A stretch of 64,000 nt of DNA, from the NCBI GenBank assembly GCA_031425695.1, contig JANPJV010000116.1, positions 70,014 through 134,013 of the forward strand, in the 5' to 3' direction. This document shows positions 18,349 through 26,926 of this stretch, piece after piece. A program made the translations under genes and the position numbers. Position 1 is the first letter of the stretch; each line of letters begins with the position of its first letter. Source of the DNA: JANPJV01 sp031425695 (GTDB taxonomy: Bacteria; Pseudomonadota; Gammaproteobacteria; Xanthomonadales; SZUA-5). The notes beneath the pieces are model-generated. The model was not told where the DNA came from and did not search any database. It saw only the letters and a program-made list of their open reading frames with translations.

Positions 18349-21300
18349 TCAGTTTTGGCGACGGAGCGCCACGAACCCAACCGTGCCGATCAACATGATG
18401 AGCAACAGCAGACCGCGCAGATCCAGGCTCGGGATCGGCTCGAATTCCGCGCCCACCGTGACTGCAACGCTCAGCGTGTTGTTCGTCGTGACCGGGTCAG
18501 CGGTCGGCGATGCCGTGCTCGCCATGATCGAGGACGTGCCCGGTGCATTGCTGTACGCCGTCACTGCCAGCGTACGCGTTGCATTCGGTGCCGTGCCGCC
18601 GGCCCAGGTGCAGGTGATCACGCCAGACAGTCCGACCTGCGGGGTGGTACACACCGCACCCGCACTTGCCACGAATGAGCTGAAGCGGAAGTCCGGGCTC
18701 AGGGTGACGGTGATCGAGACATTCTGCGCGTCACTCGGACCGAGGTTGGTGCTGGTGGCCGTAAAGGTCACCGGCTGGTTCACCTGCACATTGGTGGCCG
18801 AGGCCGTGAAGGTAAGCGCCAGATTCGCCGACGTGTTGACCGTGGTGGTCGTCGTTGCCGTGTTGGGCGTCACCGGATCCGGGGTCGCGGCAGTCGCCGT
18901 CACCGTTGCCGAGATGACTGTCGCATTCGGCGTCGCCGGTGCAACCAGCACAACGATGGTCGCCGCGCGCGATCCACCAGCAACCACGGAACCCGTGAAC
19001 GTACAGGTAATCGTCGCGCCACCCACGCAGCTGCCACCACCCGCGACCGAACCAGACACGAAGCTCGTGTTGGCCGGGGTGGGCAGCGTCACCGTCACGC
19101 CAGTCGCATCGGACGGGCCGGCATTCGACACCGTCGCCGTGTAGGTCAAGTTGCTACCCGCCGTGACGGGATCCGGTGCGTCCGTCAGGGTGACCGTCAG
19201 GTCGGCCGACGCCACCACTGCGGTCGTCGCCGTCGCGGTGTTCGGCGAAGTCGGGTCCGGTGAGCTCGAAGAACCAGTAGCCGTTGCGCTGAGATTCGCG
19301 GTTTGCGCTGCACTGACCAGCACGACGATCGTTGCCGTGCGGGAAACGGTCGGAGCCGTTGCACCTGCCCAGGTGCAGCTGACCGTGGTCGTGCCCGAGC
19401 AAGCCCCACCCGCACTCGGAGTGGCCGAGACAAAGGTGGTGCCGGCCGGCAGCGGCAGGCTGATGTTCACGCCCTGCGCATCCGACGGGCCACCGTTGGT
19501 CACCGTCGCGGTGTAGGTGAGATTGGTGCCTGCGGTCACCGGATCCGGCGCATCGGTCAGCGTGATCGTCAGGTCCGCCGAGCTACCCACCGTGGTGGTG
19601 GCCGTGGCCGAACTGTTGGCTGCTGTCGGATCCGACGTGGTTGATCCGGCCGTCGCCGTGGCCGACAGGGTGCCGGTGGTCGCGGCAGCGACTGCAACCA
19701 CGATCGTGGCCGTGCGGGTACCCGTCGGAATCGTCGCGCCGGCAAAGGTGCACACTACCGGAGTCGCCGCGTTGCACACGCCACCCGCACTCGGCGTCGC
19801 CGAGACGAAGGTGGTGCCAGCCGGCAGCGGCAGGGTGATGGTCACGCCCTGCGCATCCGAAGGTCCCGTGTTGGTCACGGTCGCCGTGTAGGTGAGGTTG
19901 GTGCCAGCCGTGACCGGATCCGGCGCATCGGTCAGGGTGATCGCGAGATCAGCCGAACCGTTGACGGTCGTGGTAGCAGTGGCGGTATTCGCGCCCGGAC
20001 CCGGATCGGGCGTGGTCGAGGACACCGTCACCGTCGCGTTCAAGGGTCCAGTGGCGCTCGCGGCCACCGACGCAACAACCACTACCGAGCGCGCATTTGC
20101 GGCACCCGATGCGGTCGCGCCGGCCCAGGTACAGACAACCGGGGTGGCGGCGTTGCAGACACCACCGGCGCTCGGGGTCGCGGACACGAAGCTGGTGCCA
20201 GCCGGGAGCGGCAGGCTGATCGACACGGCATCGGCCGGGTTCGGCCCATTGTTGGTAGCCGTCGCCGTGTAGGTCAGGTTGGACCCGGCCGTGACCGGAT
20301 CTGGGCTGTCGGTGAGCGCAGCAACCAGGTCGGCCCCCGGAACCCCGGTGGTGATCTCCAGCGACCAGTTGGTGAGGGAGCCAGCGTCGCCACCGAGATC
20401 ATCGACGATGTACAACGACCAGACGCCATTCTGGGCAGTCGCCGGGCCATAGATCGTAGCCAGGTTGAGCGAATACGGGCCTGCTGGCGCGGGAGCCGGG
20501 AAGATATCGCCAGTGACGAAATCTGTGGGCAGGTAGGTGCCCGACACCACCTGGGCCGCATCCGGAAGTGAAGTGGCAGCGGCCGCATTGAACGCGAGGT
20601 TGACGCCGACCAGGTCTAAAGAGCCCCCGACATCAGACATCAACATGATGCGCTGGCCTCCGGGCGTGACCAGCAGAGCATCGATGTCATCCGGGAATGT
20701 GTGCGAAAGGCCGTTGAGGCGCACCGTGAGGTTAATGACGTTATCAACCAGGCCGCTGACGTTGATCGTCGAGGGATACGGTGCTGCAGGGCCGGAAGTG
20801 GTACCCGGAGCGCCGGCCGGAATGGTGATGGCGCCGCCGGTGAAGGTGCTCACCACTGTGCCGCCGATAGTCATCGGGATGCCCTGTTGGGTCATCGTCC
20901 CGCCATCATTTAGCGGACCCCAGGTGGCATTGAACTGCAATGCGTTGCCCGTCGTGGTCTGGCCGATGATGGTGACCGGGGGGCTGAACGGGCCCGATGG
21001 AAGCGTCCCACCCACTTGATAATCAAGCCAATACGTGCCGGCTGGCAGCGGGATCGACAATCCAGAGGCGGTGACGGCCATGATCGGCCGGTTGGTGGCG
21101 CCAATCGTCGTTTCAGTGGTTCGGTAGATATTCGAGAACGCGCCCGAGCTGAAGCGGTTGGTCGTCATGTCGCCAAAGACGACCGTCGAGCCAGCTACGC
21201 TTGGATTGCCGTTCCAGATCTGGAACCGCATGTTGTTGAAGGTCGATGTCGTGGTCGAACCCGTCTGATAGGAATAGACGGTGATCGAATTGACCGTGGT

Positions 21301-21690
21301 TCCAGCTCCGACCGTGAAGTCGTCCGCGACGCGGAAGGCACCCGCGGTACTCGCGGTGAAGCCGAGGCTGGTCATGCCCAGCGAGGGGTTCTGCAGCCGG
21401 CTCTCATCGGTGCCGCCGGCGCCTGCGCCGGGGTGGGTAACGAGCGAAGCGCGTTGATCGATGATGGCATCGATCACGGTCACCTGCCGGGCTGACGGGT
21501 CGTGTGCGGGACCTGGGCCGGCAGTGCCCGGCGCTTGGTCGCTGGCCTGAGCGAACAACTGCGGCGATAGCAGGAGGGAAGCCAGCACCAGGGGCATCCA
21601 GGCTTTGCCGCGCGACCTTGGAGAGGTCGTGCTCACTGTAGAGGCGGCCACAGCAGGCATATCCAGCCCACCAAGATTCCGATTTTTCAC
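18349..21690 (-). CDS. Surface protein: P-domain, DUF11 repeats, IPTL-type C-terminal anchor
   Basis: I place the start at the GTG at 21690 because AGGGGA lies seven bases before it; an in-frame ATG at 21753 lacks a site. A signal peptide ends near LFAQA. An all-beta region is followed by a proprotein-convertase P-like domain (SHTFPDDIDALLVTPGG, NGVWSLYIVDDLGGDAGSL). Five DUF11 repeats of about 125 residues follow, four opening like ADLTITLTDAPDPVTAG. The C-terminus PIPSLDLRG, a hydrophobic helix, then ALRRQN matches the IPTL-CTERM/exosortase-like tripartite signal. A membrane- or surface-anchored adhesive stalk is inferred. No processing enzyme lies in this window. Confidence 0.87.
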   Translation of the reverse strand: MKNRNLGGLDMPAVAASTVSTTSPRSRGKAWMPLVLASLLLSPQLFAQASDQAPGTAGPGPAHDPSARQVTVIDAIIDQRASLVTHPGAGAGGTDESRLQNPSLGMTSLGFTASTAGAFRVADDFTVGAGTTVNSITVYSYQTGSTTTSTFNNMRFQIWNGNPSVAGSTVVFGDMTTNRFSSGAFSNIYRTTETTIGATNRPIMAVTASGLSIPLPAGTYWLDYQVGGTLPSGPFSPPVTIIGQTTTGNALQFNATWGPLNDGGTMTQQGIPMTIGGTVVSTFTGGAITIPAGAPGTTSGPAAPYPSTINVSGLVDNVINLTVRLNGLSHTFPDDIDALLVTPGGQRIMLMSDVGGSLDLVGVNLAFNAAAATSLPDAAQVVSGTYLPTDFVTGDIFPAPAPAGPYSLNLATIYGPATAQNGVWSLYIVDDLGGDAGSLTNWSLEITTGVPGADLVAALTDSPDPVTAGSNLTYTATATNNGPNPADAVSISLPLPAGTSFVSATPSAGGVCNAATPVVCTWAGATASGAANARSVVVVASVAASATGPLNATVTVSSTTPDPGPGANTATATTTVNGSADLAITLTDAPDPVTAGTNLTYTATVTNTGPSDAQGVTITLPLPAGTTFVSATPSAGGVCNAATPVVCTFAGATIPTGTRTATIVVAVAAATTGTLSATATAGSTTSDPTAANSSATATTTVGSSADLTITLTDAPDPVTAGTNLTYTATVTNGGPSDAQGVNISLPLPAGTTFVSATPSAGGACSGTTTVSCTWAGATAPTVSRTATIVVLVSAAQTANLSATATGSSSSPDPTSPNTATATTAVVASADLTVTLTDAPDPVTAGSNLTYTATVSNAGPSDATGVTVTLPTPANTSFVSGSVAGGGSCVGGATITCTFTGSVVAGGSRAATIVVLVAPATPNATVISATVTATAATPDPVTPNTATTTTTVNTSANLALTFTASATNVQVNQPVTFTATSTNLGPSDAQNVSITVTLSPDFRFSSFVASAGAVCTTPQVGLSGVITCTWAGGTAPNATRTLAVTAYSNAPGTSSIMASTASPTADPVTTNNTLSVAVTVGAEFEPIPSLDLRGLLLLIMLIGTVGFVALRRQN
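19163..20291 (-). repeat. Near-identical internal DNA repeats encoding DUF11 modules
   Basis: The segment GTGACCGGATCC (with small variants) opens each module boundary at 19163, 19535, 19910 and 20291. The spacings are 372, 375 and 381 bases, all multiples of three. Similarity between modules is high at DNA level, so copy number could change by recombination without breaking the frame. Confidence 0.8.
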
Positions 21691-21980
21691 GAATTTTCCC
21701 CTGTTGATTACACTGAACAACGCGCGTCGCACATCGTCACGGATGTTCGACATTGTTGGGTGTGGAGGCTAAGGGGCAATCAGTCGCGTGTCCAGATGTG
21801 AATCCCATATGACTGTGGAAATTTCCTACTCTGCCGTGGTTCATGCGCCCTTTTTTTTGCAGAATTGCCAAGTGGAGGGTCGGCCGAAGGTCCGTCGGCC
21901 AGCAACCGGTGGAACCGTGGAGCCTGCAAGTCGAGCTCGGATCAAGGCGATTGCCAGCCCGAGCGGCAGCCTCTAATCCC

Positions 21981-23111
21981 TCATGATTGCAAGTCAGCGC
22001 TCGCGGCGGCCGGCAGCGTGAATACGAATCTCGAGCCCCGGCCCTCCTCGCTTGCGACGCCCACGACGCCGCCGTGGGCCTCGACGAAGCTGCGTACGAT
22101 GGCGAGCCCCAAGCCGCTGGCACCCTCGGCCAGGCCGTCGGTCTCGCCCTTGCCGAAGACCCGGGTCAGCAGCGCGGCCGGGATCCCGGTGCCGTTGTCG
22201 GCGACCGAACATTCCACGCCATCCGGAACGCTGTGCGCACTGATCACGATTTCGCCGCGTGGGGTGTAGCGGATTGCATTTGCAATGAGGTTCTGGAAAA
22301 TCCGGCGCAGCAGTCCTGCATCGGCATTGACCTGCAAGGTGTCTGGCACGTCGTTCACGAGCCGGGTACTGTCGGTGCCCGCCACTGGATGCAGGTCGTG
22401 GATGAGGGCCTCAACCAGGGGCCACAGGTCGAGCTCACGGCGCTGCAGGTGAATACCAAGCTCTGATTCGAGATTCTTGTTCTCATCCAGGACCTTGGCC
22501 ACGATGCGCTCCAGGTGCTGCACGTTTCGCGCGAGCGCCGCCAGCATCTGGCTCACCTCTTTCGACGGTTCAGAGCGCCGCAGGTGGGCCTCGATCACCC
22601 TTCCGCAGAGCGCGACGGCGTTGAGCGGCGTGCGCAGGTCGTGGGCGACGAAGCTCAGGTACTCGGCCCGACGCTCCTGCACCTGCCGTGCGAGCTGGGT
22701 TGAATAAGTTTGCAGCGCCAGCCCGATCGCATGGTCGAGCACGCGATTGAGCACATGAAAGGGTGCACCCTGCAGCACCAGCCCGTGCTCGCTCGCCAAG
22801 TCGTGGATGCAGCCTCGCAGGATGTTGTATTCGGCAACCACCTCCTCGATCTGGAACTGGTTTTCCAGGCGCTGCAGACCGTGGGCGGTCGAACTCGCCA
22901 GGGCATGCGCAATTGATTCGCCGGTGTTGGCTCGCAACTCGACTTCCAGTTCCGCGAGCAGCATGGGAATGTGGTCGTTGAGGGCCGGCACATCCAGGCG
23001 ACGTGCGGCCGGCATTTCGCGGACCTTGCCGCGCCAACGCGACAGCAATGCATCCCGCTCGGCATGGATCAGGTCCGCAAGGGCTTTCATGATGTTGCCG
23101 GGTGCGGCCAT
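21981..23111 (-). CDS. Soluble sensor histidine kinase with RsbRD-like N-terminus
   Basis: A GGAG site precedes the ATG at 23111. The first 140 residues are helical and resemble RsbRD/RsbT-coantagonist input domains (LIHAERDALLSRWRGKV). The H-box FVAHDLRTPLNAV puts the phosphorylated histidine near residue 158. The N-box NLIANAIRYTPRGE, G1 box DNGTGIP and G2 box ASGLGLAIV follow. There is no membrane helix, so signalling is cytoplasmic. No response regulator is adjacent, making it an orphan. The divergent region in front holds phased direct repeats (23162-23212). Confidence 0.9.
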   Translation of the reverse strand: MAAPGNIMKALADLIHAERDALLSRWRGKVREMPAARRLDVPALNDHIPMLLAELEVELRANTGESIAHALASSTAHGLQRLENQFQIEEVVAEYNILRGCIHDLASEHGLVLQGAPFHVLNRVLDHAIGLALQTYSTQLARQVQERRAEYLSFVAHDLRTPLNAVALCGRVIEAHLRRSEPSKEVSQMLAALARNVQHLERIVAKVLDENKNLESELGIHLQRRELDLWPLVEALIHDLHPVAGTDSTRLVNDVPDTLQVNADAGLLRRIFQNLIANAIRYTPRGEIVISAHSVPDGVECSVADNGTGIPAALLTRVFGKGETDGLAEGASGLGLAIVRSFVEAHGGVVGVASEEGRGSRFVFTLPAAASADLQS

Positions 23112-23161
23112 GCCACTCGCTCCAAGCCTGGTCAGGGGAACAATACGCAATGACTACTGCC

Positions 23162-23212
23162 CTGGGTGTCCAGAAAACGTCGCTGGGTGTCCTGAAAACG
23201 TCAGAAAGCGTC
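23162..23212. promoter_or_regulatory. Helically phased direct repeats between divergent genes
   Basis: CTGGGTGTCC-A-GAAAACGTC at 23162-23181 is repeated as CTGGGTGTCC-T-GAAAACGTC at 23183-23202, a period of 21 bases (two helical turns). A third half-copy, AGAAAGCGTC, sits ten bases after the second at 23203-23212. The position between the divergent kinase and secreted-protein genes suggests an activator or repressor site. The binding protein is unknown. Confidence 0.5.
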
Positions 23213-23334
23213 GACGGCAAGCCCCGTGAGAGATGCTCGTCCACCACCGAGTAGTGACGCCTGTCGCGGACCTGCCGGTCGCCAGATTCGGCTGAACCAT
23301 GCAAGATGTCAGCCGGGTAGCGGAGGACATCTCG

Positions 23335-25089
23335 ATGGTTCGTCATACCGGGATAGCGGTCGGGTGGTTGGCACTGTGCCTGGCAGGCGCCCACGCCAGC
23401 GCCGCCGTCGCGTCCTTCCATGCGCCGCCGGTCACCAGCGGCACGCTCGCAGTCGACCTGCACGCCACTGCCGCAGTCAGCGCCAACACACCGGTCGTGG
23501 CCAGCTTCGGCGTGCCGTTTCCGCGCGGATCGATCACGACGTCCGCGCTAACCCAGGTGCGCGTGCTCGAAGGCGGCAATGAAATTGCGGCCTACGTGGA
23601 AGCGCTGACGCCGTGGCGTCACCGCAGCAATCCTGGCATCGATGGGCAGTCGCTGCGCGTGGTGCTGATCCAGATCGAAGTGAGCTTTGCCAACCCGGCG
23701 TTGGCGAAGCGCATCGAGGTCGTGTTCGGTGGCGCTCCGCGCACGCTGTCGCGATCCACCCGGGCGACGCGTGCGAGCACCTGGGCTGCGGTGACCAGCG
23801 GCAGCTTCCTGCCCGCCGACAATGTGCTGGAACCCATGGTCTATGCCACCTTGCCGGCGGCCTGGCTGGCGCAAGGCGTCCTGCGCCACACGCGCACCCT
23901 GCCCTTCGATGCGAGCAACGGCGCGGTGCGCGACACCCCGGCAAGCATGCAGGCCACCCCGAGCTGGCCCGGCACACAGGAAGCCGAACGGGCGCACAAG
24001 AACAATTTCTACACCGTGATCAACGAGGATGATCCGCTCGTCGCGCCGGCTAATCTGTGCCCCTACAAGAGCGCATTCGAGCCCTGGTTGTACGACCGCG
24101 CCGCGACCATGCACACGCTGTACCTGCGCAGCGGATTCCTGAAGCCACTGCGCGAGGCGGTTCGCCACAGCGAGTTCTATCGCGCCCGGCTCAATGCCAA
24201 TGGTGGCTTCGCGCTGAATCCGAGCGACAACAAGTATTCGTTCAACGAATCGCTGGCCTACAGCTACTGGCTGACGGGAGACGAGGCCTTCCTGCCGGCA
24301 ATCACCAGCACCGCGGACGCCCACAACGGCACCGCGCATGCGTGGAGCGCAGGACTTGGTTTCTGGACCGAGCGCAGCGTCGCCTTCAAGCTGATGGCGC
24401 ACCTCGTTGATTACGAAGTCAGCGGCAGCAGCACCCGGCGCGACAGCGTCAATGCCATCGTGAGCGCGCTCGCCGCGCACCAGAACGGCATACCGGCCGG
24501 AATTCCGGCAAGCCGCATCGATGGCGGCTGGTATCACACCGGTGCCCAGCATGGCGACTGGGACGGTGCCGCCTACGGCGCATCGACCTGGATGACCGCG
24601 CTGCTCACGGATGCCTTGCGACGCGCATACGCCAGCGACGAAGACGTCAGCACTGCGCAGATGATCCGCCGTAGCGGCAGTTTCCTGCGCACGGCCCTGC
24701 GTACCGCGGCCAGCCAATATGGTGGCAGCACCCTGGCGCCGCGGTATGTCATCGAGCACGACGGCACCGACTTTGCCTCGACCAGCCCGCTGCACGACGA
24801 GGAACACGCCCTCGACGTCGGTGCAGCGCTGGCCTGGGCCGACTACTTCGGCGCCCTCCTCGGCCAGCGCGACCCGGCACTGGCAGCCGACGTCACCGGT
24901 CTCTACATGAGCTACGATCGTGGTGTGAACTTCTGGATCCGCCCGACGGCACCCGCGTCGGGCAACAGCGCTTTCCGCGTCAACCCCTGGCGCAAATGGG
25001 GATGGGAACACCGCACCAGTGACGGTCTGTCCTGGGCGCTGGCCGGCGTCAGTGAAGGCGACGGGGTCTATGCCAACGGCTTCGAGTAG
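23335..25089 (+). CDS. Secreted protein of unknown function with GFE C-terminus
   Basis: GGAGGA at 23322-23327 fixes the ATG at 23335. A signal peptide (GWLALCLAGAHASA) precedes an N-terminal beta domain of about 170 residues. A helical region follows, rich in aromatic and catalytic-looking residues (KNNFYTVINEDDPLV, YSFNESLAYSYWLTG, GGWYHTGAQHGDWDGAAYG). The layout resembles an (alpha/alpha)-barrel glycosidase or lyase, but I cannot name a family. It ends GVYANGFE before TAG. The SMP-30-like gene follows 73 bases later on the same strand and may be co-transcribed. Confidence 0.78.
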   Translation: MVRHTGIAVGWLALCLAGAHASAAVASFHAPPVTSGTLAVDLHATAAVSANTPVVASFGVPFPRGSITTSALTQVRVLEGGNEIAAYVEALTPWRHRSNPGIDGQSLRVVLIQIEVSFANPALAKRIEVVFGGAPRTLSRSTRATRASTWAAVTSGSFLPADNVLEPMVYATLPAAWLAQGVLRHTRTLPFDASNGAVRDTPASMQATPSWPGTQEAERAHKNNFYTVINEDDPLVAPANLCPYKSAFEPWLYDRAATMHTLYLRSGFLKPLREAVRHSEFYRARLNANGGFALNPSDNKYSFNESLAYSYWLTGDEAFLPAITSTADAHNGTAHAWSAGLGFWTERSVAFKLMAHLVDYEVSGSSTRRDSVNAIVSALAAHQNGIPAGIPASRIDGGWYHTGAQHGDWDGAAYGASTWMTALLTDALRRAYASDEDVSTAQMIRRSGSFLRTALRTAASQYGGSTLAPRYVIEHDGTDFASTSPLHDEEHALDVGAALAWADYFGALLGQRDPALAADVTGLYMSYDRGVNFWIRPTAPASGNSAFRVNPWRKWGWEHRTSDGLSWALAGVSEGDGVYANGFE

Positions 25090-25162
25090 CTTTAATTCGA
25101 CGCTGTCGTCGGCAGCGTGATTTTCCGTCTTGCAAGGCAACACAGGAAAAAGGGTGGGGAAA

Positions 25163-26716
25163 ATGGCCAGTAACCGATTCGCATGGGCACTTGCGTTGGC
25201 GCTGCCGACGGCCGCACATGCGGAGCTGTTGTTGCAAAGCGGGTTCGAGCCCGAGTGCGGACGCCTTGCGATGGTCGAACGATTCACGTCGCCGGCAGCC
25301 ACCTGGCCGGCACCCTGGTTTGCGGTCGGCGGGGTTGCGCTCGCGGATGTGCAGGGCGGCGAAGCGCGCCTGCGTCCGCTCCCCAGCAGCTACACGCTGG
25401 CACGCATGTGGGCGCCGATCGCCACGCGCGACGTCGAGGTGCGCTTTCGCTTTCGCATCGAGCATCAACCGAGCCAGGGCGTGGCCTTCCTGGTGCGCCA
25501 CAACGGCGGTTTCCTGAATCAGTCCATGGCAGCCGGTCAAGGCTATGGCGTGTTCGTCGAAGGCGGCATGCGCGGCCTGCCCGGCATCGGTATCTGGAAA
25601 GAGGAAGCAGGCGTCGAATCGCCGCTGGCCCACAGCGTTGCCGCGATACCCGGGCCGAGTGCGGGCGTCGACTACCGCGTACGCTTTCGTGCGCATCAAT
25701 TGAATGCCACCAGCACGTACATGCAGGCCAAGTTCTGGCCGGATGGCACGCCCGAGCCGCTCGCCTGGCAGGTCAGCGTGACCGACGCGACACCCGCGTT
25801 GCAGAACATCGTCGGCGGCATCGGCATCGACTCGGCCAGCAGCATCCTGAGCCCCAACCCGGTCACCGCGAATGCCTTCGTCGACGACATCGAAGTAGCG
25901 CCCCTGTGCAATCCCATCCTTGGATTGAACGTCAGCCTGGTCGGGCAGACGTTCCAGTTCACCGAAGGTCCGCTCTGGCGCGGCGACCATCTGCTGTTTA
26001 CCGATATCGCGGCGAATACCATCTACCGCCTGGACCCGCCGAATGCTCTCAGCGTGCATTTGGCGCCGAGTGATCAGGCCAACGGCCTGGCGCTCGATTT
26101 ATCCGGCAACCTGCTTGCTGGCGAGGCGGTCACGCGCAGGGTATCGACGACCAACGCCACTACCGGCGTGAGGACTACCGTGGTCGCGCTCTACCAGGGA
26201 GCGCGGTTCAACTCACCGAACGACCTGATGCTGCGCGCGGATGGCACGCTCTGGTTCACCGATCCCGACTACGGGCTCACCAATCCGCCGACCCAGCGCG
26301 AGCTCCCCTTCAACGGGCTGTTCCGGCGCTCCGTCGACGGCACGCTGACCCTGGAATGGGCCGGCGTGGTCGGGATGAACGAGCCCAACGGCGTACAGCT
26401 TTCTGCCGACGGCGCCCACCTCTATGTCACCGACACCCAGCAGGCACAGCTGCGCCGTTGGGCCGTCGCGCTGGATGGCAGTCTCTCCAACCCGCAAGTG
26501 GTCGCAAGCGGGCTCAATGTTGCCGATGGCATGTGCATGGACGCACGCGGAAACATCTATGTGAGCGTCGCGACCGGCATCGAGATCTTCAGCGCCGACG
26601 CCGCCCGCTGGGGACTCGTGCCGATCCCGCGCATGGCCAGCAATTGTGCGTTCGGCGACAGCGATGGCCGCAGCCTGTACGTGACCGCTCGACAGGGGCT
26701 GTACCGGGTGCGCTGA
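25163..26716 (+). CDS. Secreted SMP-30/gluconolactonase-like protein
   Basis: The signal peptide (FAWALALALPTAAHA) is followed at once by ELLLQSGFEPEC, which resembles the C-terminal tail seen on other proteins here. Residues about 30-240 are a beta-sandwich of unknown family. Residues about 250-517 form an SMP-30/gluconolactonase propeller with TEGPLWRGDHLLFTDI, FNSPNDLMLRADGTLWFTDP, MNEPNGVQLSADGAHLYVTD and VADGMCMDARGNIYVS, which supply the metal-binding Glu, Asn and Asp. Lactone hydrolysis outside the cytoplasm is likely from the family but unproven. Confidence 0.87.
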   Translation: MASNRFAWALALALPTAAHAELLLQSGFEPECGRLAMVERFTSPAATWPAPWFAVGGVALADVQGGEARLRPLPSSYTLARMWAPIATRDVEVRFRFRIEHQPSQGVAFLVRHNGGFLNQSMAAGQGYGVFVEGGMRGLPGIGIWKEEAGVESPLAHSVAAIPGPSAGVDYRVRFRAHQLNATSTYMQAKFWPDGTPEPLAWQVSVTDATPALQNIVGGIGIDSASSILSPNPVTANAFVDDIEVAPLCNPILGLNVSLVGQTFQFTEGPLWRGDHLLFTDIAANTIYRLDPPNALSVHLAPSDQANGLALDLSGNLLAGEAVTRRVSTTNATTGVRTTVVALYQGARFNSPNDLMLRADGTLWFTDPDYGLTNPPTQRELPFNGLFRRSVDGTLTLEWAGVVGMNEPNGVQLSADGAHLYVTDTQQAQLRRWAVALDGSLSNPQVVASGLNVADGMCMDARGNIYVSVATGIEIFSADAARWGLVPIPRMASNCAFGDSDGRSLYVTARQGLYRVR

Positions 26717-26783
26717 GTAACGGATCGACGTTGGGAACCATCCTGCGCTGCGCGCACACCCTCGCCCGCAGGAAGTGCGACCC

Positions 26784-26861
26784 GTAGCCCGGGTAAGCGC
26801 TAGCGCACCCGGGAACCGTCGCCCGCCGTTTCCCGGGTCCGCCTTTGGCTTACCCGGCTAC
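26784..26861. repeat. Paired inverted palindromic repeat, second copy
   Basis: GTAGCCCGGGTAAGC and GCACCCGGG are mirrored by CCCGGGTCCGCC and GGCTTACCCGGCTAC. It is the same element type as at 966-1048 and again lies between converging genes. Confidence 0.8.
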
Positions 26862-26893
26862 CGCGAGCGTATCGACCGTCACCTGCGAGCCGC

Positions 26894-26913
26894 GCGGCAC
26901 ATCCATGTGCCGC
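26894..26913. repeat. GCGGCACAT palindrome, second copy
   Basis: Arms GCGGCACAT and ATGTGCCGC flank CC. The same arms flank GG at 8741-8760, so this is the opposite orientation. It lies 13 bases beyond the stop of the TonB-dependent receptor gene and could help end its transcript, although no T-run follows. Confidence 0.75.
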
Positions 26914-26926
26914 AAACGCTCAACTC

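Noticed and set aside
23548..25302. Leftward open frame of 584 codons
   Set aside because: It is antisense to the signal-peptide GFE protein, which has a strong ribosome site and good composition.
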